DNA of 64,000 nt, from contig SDUX01000053.1 of assembly GCA_008729055.1 (NCBI GenBank), positions 1 through 64,000 of the forward strand, written 5' to 3'. Numbering within the stretch: the stretch's first letter is position 1; each line of letters begins with the position of its first letter. The notes beneath the pieces are model-generated. The model made no database searches, was not told the origin of the DNA, and was given only the letters and a program-made list of their open reading frames with translations. Positions 32,956 through 43,599 of the stretch are shown in pieces. This DNA is from Pyropia haitanensis. Lineage: Eukaryota > Rhodophyta > Bangiophyceae > Bangiales > Bangiaceae. Position numbers and translations under genes: made by a program.

Positions 32956-33202
32956 CTTTGTGAAACAGATGGATGCGATGCCCAGTTTTTTTCACGATAC
33001 GGAGCCCACGCAGGCACCACTCATATATTCCCCCCCCCGGGGCCAGACGCGGGGGTGCTGCGGCCGGCAGCGCGCCCGCCGTCGCCGTGCGCCGGCGATC
33101 AGCGGCCCAAAGTAAATCCCAAACTGATTAGCCCCATTTGTGGCCTCGGTGTCAAACTTCAAGCAAAGCGGGTGCGATCGCAATACGTGAAAGATCACAA
33201 CA
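32956..33202 (-). repeat. copia 3' LTR
   Basis: 247 bp. The outer end has decayed (CTTTGTG in place of TGTTGTG on the plus strand). The inner end keeps ACAACA. Confidence 0.85.
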
Positions 33203-33395
33203 CTCCCTTGCAGCCGCGCCGCCCAAATGCTCCAATGGGAGACACGCTGAGCCAGCCGCGCCAACGCCCGAGCAGATCCTTTGCTCGTTGGGCCGGCTCT
33301 GCTTGCAGCAACTGGGGCAGGTCCACCGAGTCCGCCCCACGACCCCGTCTAGGGGGGTCCTGCCCCCCCCCCCCCCCCCCGCCCCGTCCCGTACC

Positions 33396-36300
33396 TCATC
33401 GTAACTCCACGCCGAGTCCGACGCGGAAGTTGGCAATGGCGTCCACGGCAAGAGCCTTGGTGCGGCCATCGGCCACCATTTCGGCAAAGTGCAGGTAGGA
33501 GAAGGCCACCTCCTGCCGCATCACCCGCTCGTGCACCATGCGCAGGGCCACGTCCAGGTGCTTGGCGCGTGTTGAGGCCGCACCGTTGGCGATCATGGCC
33601 AAGCACGACTGGTTGTCCTCCGCGATGGGGATGACCACTCCCGCCACGCCAAAGTCGTTCAAGAGGGAGCGGAGCCACAGCGCGTGCTTGGTGGCAGCCG
33701 CCACCGCCAGCAGCTCCACCTCTGCAGTAGACGTGGCCACCATCGGCTGGCGCTTGCTTGTCCAGCTGACCGCCGACCCGTGCAAGGTAAAGACATATCC
33801 CGTCGTCGACTTGCGGGAGTCCACGTCCCCGGTATAGTCGGCGTCGACGTAGCTGCGTACGCCCTCAGATGTCCGCCCGCCAAAGGTGACACCCACCTCC
33901 ATTGTGCCCCTCAGGTACCGTAATACCGACTTGGCCGCTGACCAGTGCAGCTCCCTCGGTGCCGACATGAAGCGGGACAGCACCCCCGCCGCGTAGGCCA
34001 TGTCCGGTCGGGTGGTCACCGCCAGGTACAGCAGCGACCCCACCACCTCAGCGTAGACCACCCTATCCTCCAACGGCCCCCCCTCGTCCTTGGTGAGCCG
34101 TAGCGACGGCCCCATAGAGAGGCGGTTGGCCTTACAGCTGCCTAGCCCATGGCCGTCGACCAGGGTGGTAATCAGGTGGGGGTGGCTCATGTGGATCGTC
34201 TTGCGGTACGGTCTCGGATGACCTTCATTCCCAGGAAGCGCTTGATGCCCCCTAGATTGCGCATATCCACAGCCGCGTCCATAAGCACCTGCTCCTTAGC
34301 AACGCCTTCCACCGTAGCCGCCGCCACAAGCACGTCATCGACGTAGAACAGCACATAGATGGTGCCGTGGACCGGGTCCTGGAAGACAAAGGGGCACGGA
34401 TCCGCCGTCGACTGCTTCGCCCCGGCGCCAACCAGGATGGCTATCAGCTTGTCCGCCTCCAGGCGGCCGGCCTGCTTGAGGCCGTATAGGGCCTTCAGGA
34501 GCCGGTACACCATATGCGTGGCCCCTTGGTGGTAGCCTGGCGGCTGCTTGACAAAAATCTCCTTGTCAGTGTCCGCATTGAGGAAGGCAGTGCGGATGTC
34601 AATAAGGTCGAGCTCCCAGTCCCAAGCCGCGACGAAAGCCAGCAGCAACCGCACCGTCGTCATCATCGCCACCGACGCGCTGACTTTGTCGTAGTCCGCG
34701 CCCGCCTTCTACTCAAAGCCCTTTGCCACGAGCCGCGCATTGTGGCGGGACACCCGTCCGTTCTCGTCCCGCTTGACGTTGAGGAAAAACTTGGTCTCAA
34801 TGGCCTTCCGCCCTCCCGGCAGCTCCGTCAGCTCCCAGGTCTTGTTCTCATGCAGGGCCTCCACCCCTGCATCCATGGCCTCCTGGAAGAGCGGCCAATC
34901 AGGCCGCTCTTTGGCCTCCTCCACTGAGACCGGGTTGTCTGTAAGAGGCACGGCGGTTGCGTCGTCCCTGGTGACGGCCGCCATTGCCGCTGCGCCAAGC
35001 CGGTCAGGCTGCCGTCGGTTGCGCACCGGGCGGCCATGCCGCACGGAGTTGGCCGCAGGCTCCCCGGCATCGGTACCAGACGGGGTGGGGGCAGCAGCTG
35101 ACCCACCACCGCCGAAATCCGAATCATCCGGTGTTTGGCTGCTCACACCTGGGTTTCCCATTGTAATTCCACCACCCGTACTGCCGCTGGCAGGCTCAGA
35201 TGCACCGCCAAGAGGATGGGTTTCATTTCCCGTGGGAGAGTTGATCTCGTCGACGGCGATGACCGGCGAGAAGAAGACGCCCGCAGTCGATGACGTCGAT
35301 GAGGCGTTCTCATCCACGATGACGTCCCGACGCACCACCACCTTGCTGCACGCCTCGTCCAGCACGCGGTAGGCATGGCCGCCGGCCTCATATCCCACCA
35401 TATGGCCCAAGAGGGTCCTGGGCTGCAGCTTCCGCTGGTTCTTCTTGGGGTGCAGGGCGTACGCGTTGGCCCCCCATACGCGGAGGTTGGACACGTCGGG
35501 CTTCTTTTCGGTGAACGCCTCTATGGGCGTGATGTTCTTGCCCGCCACGGGTGAGCGATTGCGCACACAGGCCGCAGCGGTCAGGGTCTCCGCCCACAGC
35601 TTGGCAGGGAGATTACTGTCGAATAGCATCGCCCGCACGCGCTCCAGCAGAGTCCGGTTCAGGCGCTCGGCCCTGCCGTTCTGCTGCCGGGTGTACGGCG
35701 CCGTGGACTCGGGGATAATGCCGCGTTCAGACAACAAGTTTTTGAGCCGCTTTCTTTTGTATTCGCCCCCGCTGTCCATGCGGATCCCCTGCACCCGCTT
35801 CTTGGTCAGCGTCTCCCAGCGCTTCACCCACGTCTCCACCACCGTGGGAGCGTCACTCTTCTTGGCAACCGGGATGGCCACCGCCACCTCAGACTGCTGC
35901 TCCTCCAGGCCGACAAAGTACATGTGTCCACCCAGCGACTCTGGTAGCGGGCCGCACACGTCCGTGTGCAGCATCGCCATGAGCTCCTCGTCTTCTTAGG
36001 ACGACGTGAACGGGGCGTGGGACATCTTGGCTTAGACGCACGGCCCGCAGACGGACCCCGCCGCCGTCTCGACCTGCTCAGCCTTGAGGCTCATGCCGCT
36101 CACCATCTTGATGACCCGGCGCACGTTGACCAGCCCCAGGTGGCCAAAGCGCCTGTGTCGGAGCTGCGCGTCCCCAGACGCCTCCTCCATCGCAACCGCC
36201 GCAACAGCGCCGACGGAAGGGGTGGAGTCTAGGGCGTATTGCCCGTTGGGTACAGGGTGCGCGGTGATCACCGTCTGCCCCCGTAGAGAGACCGTGCACT

Positions 36301-37417
36301 TGCCGTCCTCAAAAGCGACCGAGCCGCCCTTGGACATCACCGCCCGCACAGAGAAGAGGTTTGCCGCCATGTCCGGCGCGTACAGCACCTTGTAGAGGAC
36401 CATCCCGGGCCGGCCGGGGCTCGCCAGGGCAAAGTGAGCGTCGCCCTCCCCCAGCGCGTTCACAGTAGAGTCGTCTTCCAGCATTACAGTTGTTGCTTCT
36501 TCCTTGTAGTTCTTGAGGGAGGACCTGACCGACGTGATGTGCCTGGTGGCGCCCGAGTCGACGATCCACCAGGCGTTCACCTTGCCCACCACAGGTTGGC
36601 CCTTGGGTGCGCTGGTCGCCACCGCTCTGAATGCGACGGCGGCACCACCGCCACTGCTGCCAGCGCGTTCGTCACGCTTGGATTGATCCGCCTTTTTCTT
36701 GCGGCACTCGTACGAATTGTGCCCCTTCTTGTGGCACTAATAGCATTCGAAAATGCGCGTCTTGGCCGTACGTCCGTGCTTGTTGGGCGCGGCTACAAAG
36801 GCCGTTACTGCATCCACCGGCGCCGCTGCCGGCTCCGCATGACATCGTTGCTCCGCAGGCAGCAGCGTGGCCACCAGCTTGTCCATCTCGAGGCCCCCGT
36901 CTTAGGCCTCCAACACGGCGACCACCGTCTCGTAGGTGGCTGGTAGGCCGCGCAAAAAGTTGACGCACAGCACGTCCTCAGACATTGGGCTGCCCACCTC
37001 CCGTAGCTCATTGCGCAGAGCCTTGGCCCGCCCGGCGTAGGAGAGCAGGGATTCACCCTTGGCCATCCGGATTGCTGCCAGCTGCCGCGTTAGCTGCGTG
37101 CGGTGGGCCATGGAGCGGCTCTGGAAAACCGCCGCCAGCGCATCCCACGCCTCACGGGCCGTGGTGCACGTCTCGATCAGCGGAACCAGGTGCTCCGCCA
37201 CGTCGAGGAGAATGTGCGCCAGGGCGCTTTGGTCCTTCTCGATCCACTAGGCGACGGCCGCAGCCACCGCAGTATCGTTGCCCTCAGGCATAGCCGTCTC
37301 GAGCGTCTCTCAGCGCCCACGGGACACCAGGTAGGCCTTGAACAGCACGGACCACGTTGCGTAGTTTTCGTTCAGCCGGGGCGCCCTTGTCGCGGCCACA
37401 GGCTCCAGGTCCGTCAT
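33396..37417 (-). pseudogene. copia gag-pol, seven stops and one frameshift
   Basis: Starts at ATG 37417 (MTDLEPVAAT). Order of domains: gag; CCHC knuckle near 36700-36745; aspartic protease WIVDSGATRH near 36550; HHCC and integrase with HTDVCGPL, RMDSGGEY and QQNGRAERLNRTL (35.6-36.1 kb); RT with YVDD (FYVDDVLVAA near 34330); and RNase H with YVDADYTGD and ATSTAEVELLAV (33.7-33.9 kb). Stop codons in frame lie at 37310-37312 (TGA), 37247-37249 (TAG), 36902-36904 (TAA), 36737-36739 (TAG, inside the knuckle), 36032-36034 (TAA), 35996-35998 (TAA) and 34709-34711 (TAG). The frame shifts once near 34190-34205, between RT and RNase H. All seven stops fit C-to-T or G-to-A changes of Gln, Trp or Arg codons. 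Confidence 0.85.
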
Positions 37418-37558
37418 GGTGGCGTCGCACGCAGCGTGCGCCACGAGGGGTGGGGTTGCGTCTACGCCCAACCGTCTCCTTGATCGATCCACCTGCTAGG
37501 TGACGGCGGCGGGAACGCGGGTGTCCACGACGACGGCGCCTCGCACGCAGCACCGCGG

Positions 37559-37574
37559 CGCTGGGCCCATGACC
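37559..37574 (-). promoter_or_regulatory. copia primer-binding site (internal iMet tRNA type)
   Basis: Directly after the 5' LTR the minus strand reads GGTCATGGGCCCAGCG. Drosophila copia has GGTTATGGGCCCAG at this place, pairing with the anticodon region of a cleaved initiator Met tRNA rather than with a tRNA 3' end. The match indicates the same half-tRNA priming. Confidence 0.65.
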
Positions 37575-37821
37575 TGTTGTGAAACAGATGGATGCGATGC
37601 CCAGTTTTATTCACGATACGAAGCCCACGCAGGCACCACTCATATATTCCCTTCCCCGGGGCCAGACCCGGGGGTGCTGCGGCCGGCAGCGCGCCCGCCG
37701 TCGCCGTGCGCCGGCGATCAGCGGCCCAAAGTAAATCCCAAACTGAGTAGCCCCATTCGTGGCCTCGATGCCAAACTTGGAGCAGAGCGGGTGCAATCGC
37801 AATGCATGAAAAATTACAACA
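37575..37821 (-). repeat. copia 5' LTR
   Basis: 247 bp, with TGTTGT and ACAACA at its ends. It would hold the promoter for the element's minus-strand transcript. Confidence 0.85.
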
Positions 37822-37826
37822 GCGTG

Positions 37827-39752
37827 GACCATAGTGCCCACGGAGATGGCGTAGGACTATGCCGTCGTCTGGTTCCAAGCCATCCAGGAGCGGAGTGTGC
37901 TGATGCGCGTGAAGCGCACCCTGCTCGAGGGCTTCTCCCGGTTGCCGCTGGACGACCTTCCGGAAGGGTCGCCCGCGGGGTCCGCCGTGTCATTCGGTCG
38001 GTGCGTCACGGGTGCGATGACGGTCCCCTGGTCCTACGTTGCCGCGAGGGTGGACGTTGGGGGGGTAGGGGACGCCGCCCGGGAGGCGATGTTGCGCTCA
38101 GCGACTTGAAAGGCGGTGACGATCCCTCTTCGGCGGGCCCGAAGGTGACAGGTGGCACTGCGTCGGCGCGGGCACCGACAACCAGGTTCCTGCACGCCCT
38201 GAGCAATTCCAGCGCTCGGCGTCAGGAGGCGTTGCGCGACGGCTCGAGGCAGGCGGCCGAGCGGTTGGCAGCGGCCAAGGCGGCGGATCAGGAGGAGCGG
38301 GAAGAAGGACGGCAGCGCGCCTGTGCTGCTAGCCGCGCGGCACGGGCAGCGGCTCGCGCGAACGCCCAGCGGGGCTCGTCGGCGGGCCGCACCCGTTACG
38401 CCGGTGCGGGTCGGCGGGGTGCCGACCGGCTTAACGCTGGCCGTTTCGGTCGGCGGCCGTCGTCCGTCTCTCCTCGCGCCGGAGGAGAGGGGAGACTTGG
38501 TTACCCCGTTCGGGCCGGGGCGGCGGCGGGACCGTCACCTCAGCCAGGGACGGGGGTACGTACCGGGGGGTCGCCGTCGGCTTCCGCGATCGCTCGTGCA
38601 ACCGAGGCGGACCGTCGTCGGCAGAACGACGAGGCGCCGGCGCGTGCTGCGGCAGCTCAGGTGGCCGCTGAGGCGACAGCAGCAGAGCACGCCGCTGAGG
38701 CGGCGGCGGCGGACCAGGCCGCCGAGGCTGCCAAGGTGGCCCGCAAGCGCGCCAAGGCGTTCGTGTAGCAGCAGGAAGCAGCCGCGGCGGCTCAACGTCG
38801 TTGGGCCGCTAGCGGGGACGATGACGCCCCATGGTCCCCCCAGCTTGGGGGGTCCTCCCGCGGCCGTGGAAGGGGTCGCAGTGGCGGTGGCGGTGGTCCG
38901 GCGCCACGTATGTCAACACGGGGTCGGCCTTTGCGATCCGGTGCTGCGGGGGACTCGAAAGAGCCTCCCCCGCCCGATGAGGTGACCGGTGCGGGAGACT
39001 TCGGCAGCCCTCTTCGTGGAAAGAGGGGCCAAAGTGGCAGCGGCTCGGGCCCGGGCGCCTCCGAGAACCGTCAGTCCCGCCCGCGTCAGCGGCACAGCCG
39101 TTCCGAAGACACGACGAGCGCGTGCCGCAGCCGCCGTCAGCGGTCGTCTTCGCCGAATACATCGGGCCGTGCGCGAGGTCGGTCTCCGCAGCGCCGTTGT
39201 CGCTCGCGTCGTTGTAGCCGACGACGTGATGGGTCGAGGTAGACGGTGGAGACGCGGTCAACACGCCGACGGCAAGATTCGTCGTCCTCGTCTCAATCGG
39301 CGCACCGACGTCAGGCTGGGGGCGGGTCTCGCCACGCCTCTTGGTCGTCCTCTCCCGTGGGATCCCGCCACCGGTCGCGTACCGCGGAGGGGTACAAGGC
39401 TGGTCCTGGGAGAGTGCCGCTGGTTGCATCGCCGGCGGACGAGTCGGCGTTCCGCCGACTCTCCCGCGCGGAAGACGTGCACGAACTGAAGCGCATGCAT
39501 CTCCCATCGAACGTGCTCAACCGTGCCTGGTGCGAGACGGTACGCGTGATGCAGAGGGCGTTACGTCTGGAGGCGGACCGTCTCGATGGTGCCACTCTTG
39601 CGGTGGCGTCGCGGTGGTTGGCGGACGCCGCGCTAGACGCGGCTTCCCGGACCGTGTTGTACGACCGGTTCCGCAACGCCTTAGACGAGATGATGGGTGA
39701 CCCCCGCGAGGGGTCACCGGGCCGCTTCAACGTGGCCAATGTATGGGGCTAG
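37827..39752 (+). pseudogene. Right part of the unidentified host ORF
   Basis: Resumes the frame left at 32955: with both insertions removed the text runs YLGDASHVAWTIVPTEMA, TAG (37852-37854), DYAVVWFQAIQERSVLMRV and on to about 38106. After a frame change it continues in one frame to 39752 with TAG at 38766-38768 and 39240-39242. This part is Ala/Gln/Arg-rich and probably coiled (RQAAERLAAAKAADQEEREE), then basic and Ser/Arg-rich (SRSEDTTSACRSRRQRSSS), then helical (HELKRMHLPSNVLNRAWCE). The basic, SR-like middle suggests nucleic-acid binding. No polymerase or integrase domain is visible, so the element type stays unknown. Confidence 0.45.
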
Positions 39753-39759
39753 GAGAGGA

Positions 39760-40780
39760 AGTGCCAAGTGTCGCAAAAGCTCTCGCGTGTTTGGTAAAGC
39801 CGGTGGGGTGGATAGCTCTCGGAGGACACCTTTGTACCAATGAATCGCCCCAGGCGTATACATGCAACACCGGTCCGCATGTGACTCGTCAGAAACAGCT
39901 AGTGTGAAAAAAAGAAACGTGAAGCACAAGACAGGAGATCCATACGATACATATGAGAGGGAGCATCCCGTACCAATAGGACAGACGTGCCGCAAACACA
40001 GACGGCAATCATTTCAAGCACAGCCAGTACCTGTAGGGTTCCTTGTCGAACGGCTCGGCGCCGCCCGGGAGCGCCGGTTGGACACCATTGTTGCGGTGAG
40101 ACAGGGAGTTGGACGAGACCAGGAAGGTGGTACGACGTAGAAGCGTGCGCAGGGCGGGGATGCCCACATGCGCGCTGTTGGCAGTAAAGGAGCAAGCACG
40201 ATCGCGTCCAAAGACAGCAAGGTGGCACCAATTGGGGAGGCAACTGAGAAAATTCAAGTACGGCGCAACTAGAATCAGTTGCGTAAATCAACTGCACAAC
40301 TGCCAATCCTGGGAGACCGACTCCCTTCGTGGTCGCATTCACGCCACTCTGTGCACCGCAGCCGCTACTCCAGCCGACCACGCGCCCTGTCCGCGCCGCC
40401 GCCGCCGCCACGCGTGCTCCGTGGGGCGCTGTGGCGGCGGCCGTCGCCGCTGACCGCGCATCGCTTCCTCTGCGTCCACTTGGGTCTTGTCGCGCTCCCC
40501 ATCCACTTTTTCTTTCCCCCCCCTTCCGACCTCTTACTAGCTGTGCGCGGCGGACCGGAGTCAGCCCGCGCGTCCACCAGGCCGCAGATAACGGGCGCCC
40601 GCCACCACCGCCGCCACCGTCACCTCGTCAGGCACCACTGCCCCCCCTCTGGCCACCAATGCCTGCACCAGCGGCGGTCTGGAGGCCTCGTCGGCCGCTT
40701 CGCACCCATCTCCCACCCACAGTAAGCAGTGCGATGGAACCCCGAGAGAAAGGCACATTTACTCGTTACTAAAGACCTCC
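39760..40780. other. Spacer, partly GC-rich
   Basis: No assignable ORF. The GC-rich part 40380-40720 has open frames on both strands with no domain. It may include the 3' end of the CACTA element that follows; its terminal CACTA-type repeat was not found. Confidence 0.4.
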
Positions 40781-40785
40781 CTCGT

Positions 40786-43587
40786 TTACAAGACAACATG
40801 CTTATCTCTCACAAAAAGAGTACCACCAACAGCATTGATTGACTGCTCGTTCACACCGCGCAGCACACCCCCCAAACTCGTAAAGCACTCAGTATCCCGC
40901 CGCTTCTCGGCGAGCCCAGCCCCTCCGTGACGGTCTAGAGCGGACTTCACGCACTCTATATATGCGAAAGCCTGCGGTTTGCCGTCAATCAGTACATCCG
41001 CAGAATGCCGTACAGCTCCGTATACGTTGACCTCCACGCGCAGTGTAGCTTGTCCGCGCCTGCCTCCTTGTCCCACGTGTGAGCGCACTCCCACAAGATG
41101 GTCCCGCCGGCGGTCACCGACATCCTCTGCAGACGGCACAGTCCCAGCAAATCGACCAGTAGAGAGGCGCACGTGAAAATACTTGTTGGCGACAATTCGC
41201 TCAGGAATCGTTGAGGCGTTCTCCAGTGCAAGAATGTCCTTCATGCTCGACAGTTCTTGTCCAATCAGAGCAGCGGCATTCCGCTTTGGAGGAAGGAGAT
41301 CCACCTTCGGCTGTGAGGAGAGAAAAAATGAGCCAGCAGGGTCTTGAATATTTCGGCGCATGGGTCTTCCAGTTGCTTGAACCCAACTTTCGGCCACGTT
41401 TGTATCCGCAAAGGTAGCAATCAGCTGCGCAGAGGACTTTGCTGACACAGCCGCGGTCAGAGAAGCATGAGGAAAACGCTGCGACCGGACCAGACGTGAC
41501 AGCGTACCAATGAGGCGCTCAGCCGGAAACTGCCAGTAGGACCAGGCTGGGCCGTAAGAACAAAGGTTTGTCGTCACGTCTAGCAAAGCCACAATGGTCG
41601 ATCGGCAAAGCATCAGCCGCTCCTCTTTGTCAGCAAAAACGAGCGTATAGTACTCATGGCAAAATGCTTTGATAACCTTGTCCGTCTCCTGGAGCTCCTC
41701 TTTCGTCAGGGGGCTTGGCTTGAAAATCAGGCGCCCTGCACGGCAATGGAGCATGAACATCTTGAAATATTCATCGGGGATTCGAGCGGCAAGTACCACT
41801 TCACCAACGCTCAAGAGGAAGTACAGCCAATCGATTGCTTTATACGAGCCGGAATGCTCGTTGATATCGCGCAGTGCGCTCGCTGGACTGCTCGGCACGG
41901 TGCAGCGGCCCGTCTTGATCTCCTCGCCAATCGCCTCACGAGTAGCTTTTGGAATGACAAAGGCCTGGTCGTCCCTAAGCTTGTCATTTTCGCCGGATAA
42001 GAGCTCCCAAAGACGGGGTACAACGTTGCACACAGAATGGGGCATTGTGTCGTACGGGAGGAGCTCGGGACCCAACTTCCATAAGTACCTAACAGCCGGG
42101 TACCGCTGCTTGTCCTCAGGGCACGGCGCATGAAACAGAGAGTATCTCTTGAAGCCTTCTTTCTGGGCCAGTCCCCGCACGGCAGCCTTGCTTTGGCCGG
42201 GCTGACGGGCGTCCTCGACATTAGCGGCGCTGGATGCGACGCCGGCCGCAGTCCGCCGGGGTGGTCCATTTCATTTGACGTCAAAGCGTCGCCGCTTAGC
42301 CGGCGGGGGGTGATAGGCATCACATGGGGGGACAAAGGGGGGGAAGTAGTAGCAATTGCGGGCACGCACTCCGGCAATTATTCGATATCGTCCGGGGTAT
42401 TCACCGTTGCTCCCGACTGCGTTCAACAACTTGTCTCCCGCCGGCATGTCCGTGGTGAATTGCACGACAAATGCGTGTACGTCTTGGGGCTCCGCAAAGC
42501 CTGCCACAGCAACGCCGGTCACCCCCGCTACTGAGAGGTTGAATTTTGCGGCAATCGGGTGCAGATTTGACTCCAAATCAGCTGGTTGACGCTGCCCAGA
42601 GGTTATTCCCGAAATCAATTGCGACACGACTGGAACTCTTGCACGTGGGTCAATGCTGAGAATGGTGGCAATAATCGTCCAACCTTCAAAGCCGCGCTGC
42701 TTCCAGGCTTGAAAACCGTCTGTTGAGATACTCAGCGCGATGCACCTGTTGGATGAGAAGTAGCCCATTGTGACCGACTTGCGGAAGTTTGCGCCATCAA
42801 ATCAATCTCGCAGTGTGTCAGGGAGCCCTGCCGCAGCAGGTTCACGTGCCCCTTTCATGGCCTTGACCATGCCCACTCCCATATGGGAGTCTGCAAGCCT
42901 CATTCGCAGCCATGGAAGCCGAGGCCAATGAGTGGCTTGCTTTTTTAGTGTCCCATTTTCTCGGCAACGTGCCACCCCGCACACGTCGCAGGCAGTGAGT
43001 GCGCGCCTGTCAACTGTGAACGCCACACAGCAGGCCCTGCAGCTGTCCACATTTTGTGTGTGTAGAGTGACGCTGGCCTCCACCATGGACTTGAGGAGAT
43101 GTGGAGTGTGGTAGGTGCCAGAATGACGGCGCTGAAGAACGTAGTCCTCCGTTGCACCCCGCCACAGGCAATGTTCCGTGACGAAGTTGTAGGCAACAAA
43201 GTCGTCTATATTGCCTTGAAACACCAGTGGAGGGACACACACGCCATTGGTCAAGGACGGTTGCGTTGGAGGAGCCTCCGCCGGCTCCGCAAGGTCTCTG
43301 CCGCTACCGCCGTCATCACTATCCACCCCTCCCCCTTCAACGCACACTGTAGCCCCTAGTGCATCTTCCGGGTTGCTAGCCGCCGTCGCTGGGACGGCTC
43401 TCGTAGCCGCTAGGGGGGTGTCCGCCGCCGCCGGGAGGGCGGCTGTGGCAGCATGTCTTTCGCGTCGGCGATGGCGCCCACTCCCCAGCCGCCGGTGCTC
43501 GTACCACGTTGCTCCACTCACTTGGGAGAAATATCCTGATATCACGCGGCTACACTGCGCGAAGAAGCACGCTCGCAAGTCCGCCAT
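40786..43587 (-). pseudogene. CACTA (En/Spm) Tnp2-type transposase, two in-frame TGA codons
   Basis: Transposase of CACTA DNA transposons. One frame runs from ATG 43587 to 40786, about 930 codons, broken by TGA at 42802-42804 and 42271-42273. Family marks include a Cys-rich segment (CRACCVAFTV, CDVCGVARC), RLADSHMGVG, then LALxxSTDGFQ-like text (IALSISTDGFQAWKQRG), LWKLGPELLPYDTMPHSVCN, and the C-terminal block typical of algal and fungal copies (LCSYGPAWSYWQFPAERLIG). The protein keeps family character on both sides of each TGA, so these look like recent nonsense mutations (TGG or CGA to TGA) rather than introns; an intron across 42181-42273 is a weaker alternative. Terminal repeats not located. 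Confidence 0.75.
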
Positions 43588-43599
43588 GCTAGACTGAAC

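Larger units (their letters stand above)
32956..37821 (-). mobile_element. Ty1/copia LTR retrotransposon, degenerate
   Basis: A 4,866-bp element on the minus strand. LTRs of 247 bp lie at both ends, and target duplication GCGTG lies at 32951-32955 and 37822-37826. The single gag-pol frame contains every copia domain in the copia order (gag knuckle, protease, integrase, RT, RNase H) but carries seven nonsense codons and a frameshift, so it is dead. The LTRs differ at about 20 of 247 positions by eye, mostly transitions, so the insertion is old. It sits 31 bp from the TRIM and inside the same host ORF. Confidence 0.9.

Noticed and set aside
33396..39752. TAA/TAG reassigned to Gln (alternative genetic code)
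   Set aside because: TAG or TAA end the intact-looking genes at their expected C-termini (cupin TAG, Hint TAA, HARBI1-type TAA, DIRS gag TAG, piggyBac TAG). TGA stops and a frameshift also occur in the same dead elements. Mutational decay explains the data better.
42181..42273. Intron explaining the second TGA in the CACTA gene
   Set aside because: The frame continues unchanged on both sides and no convincing GT...AG pair with a length divisible by three was found by eye.
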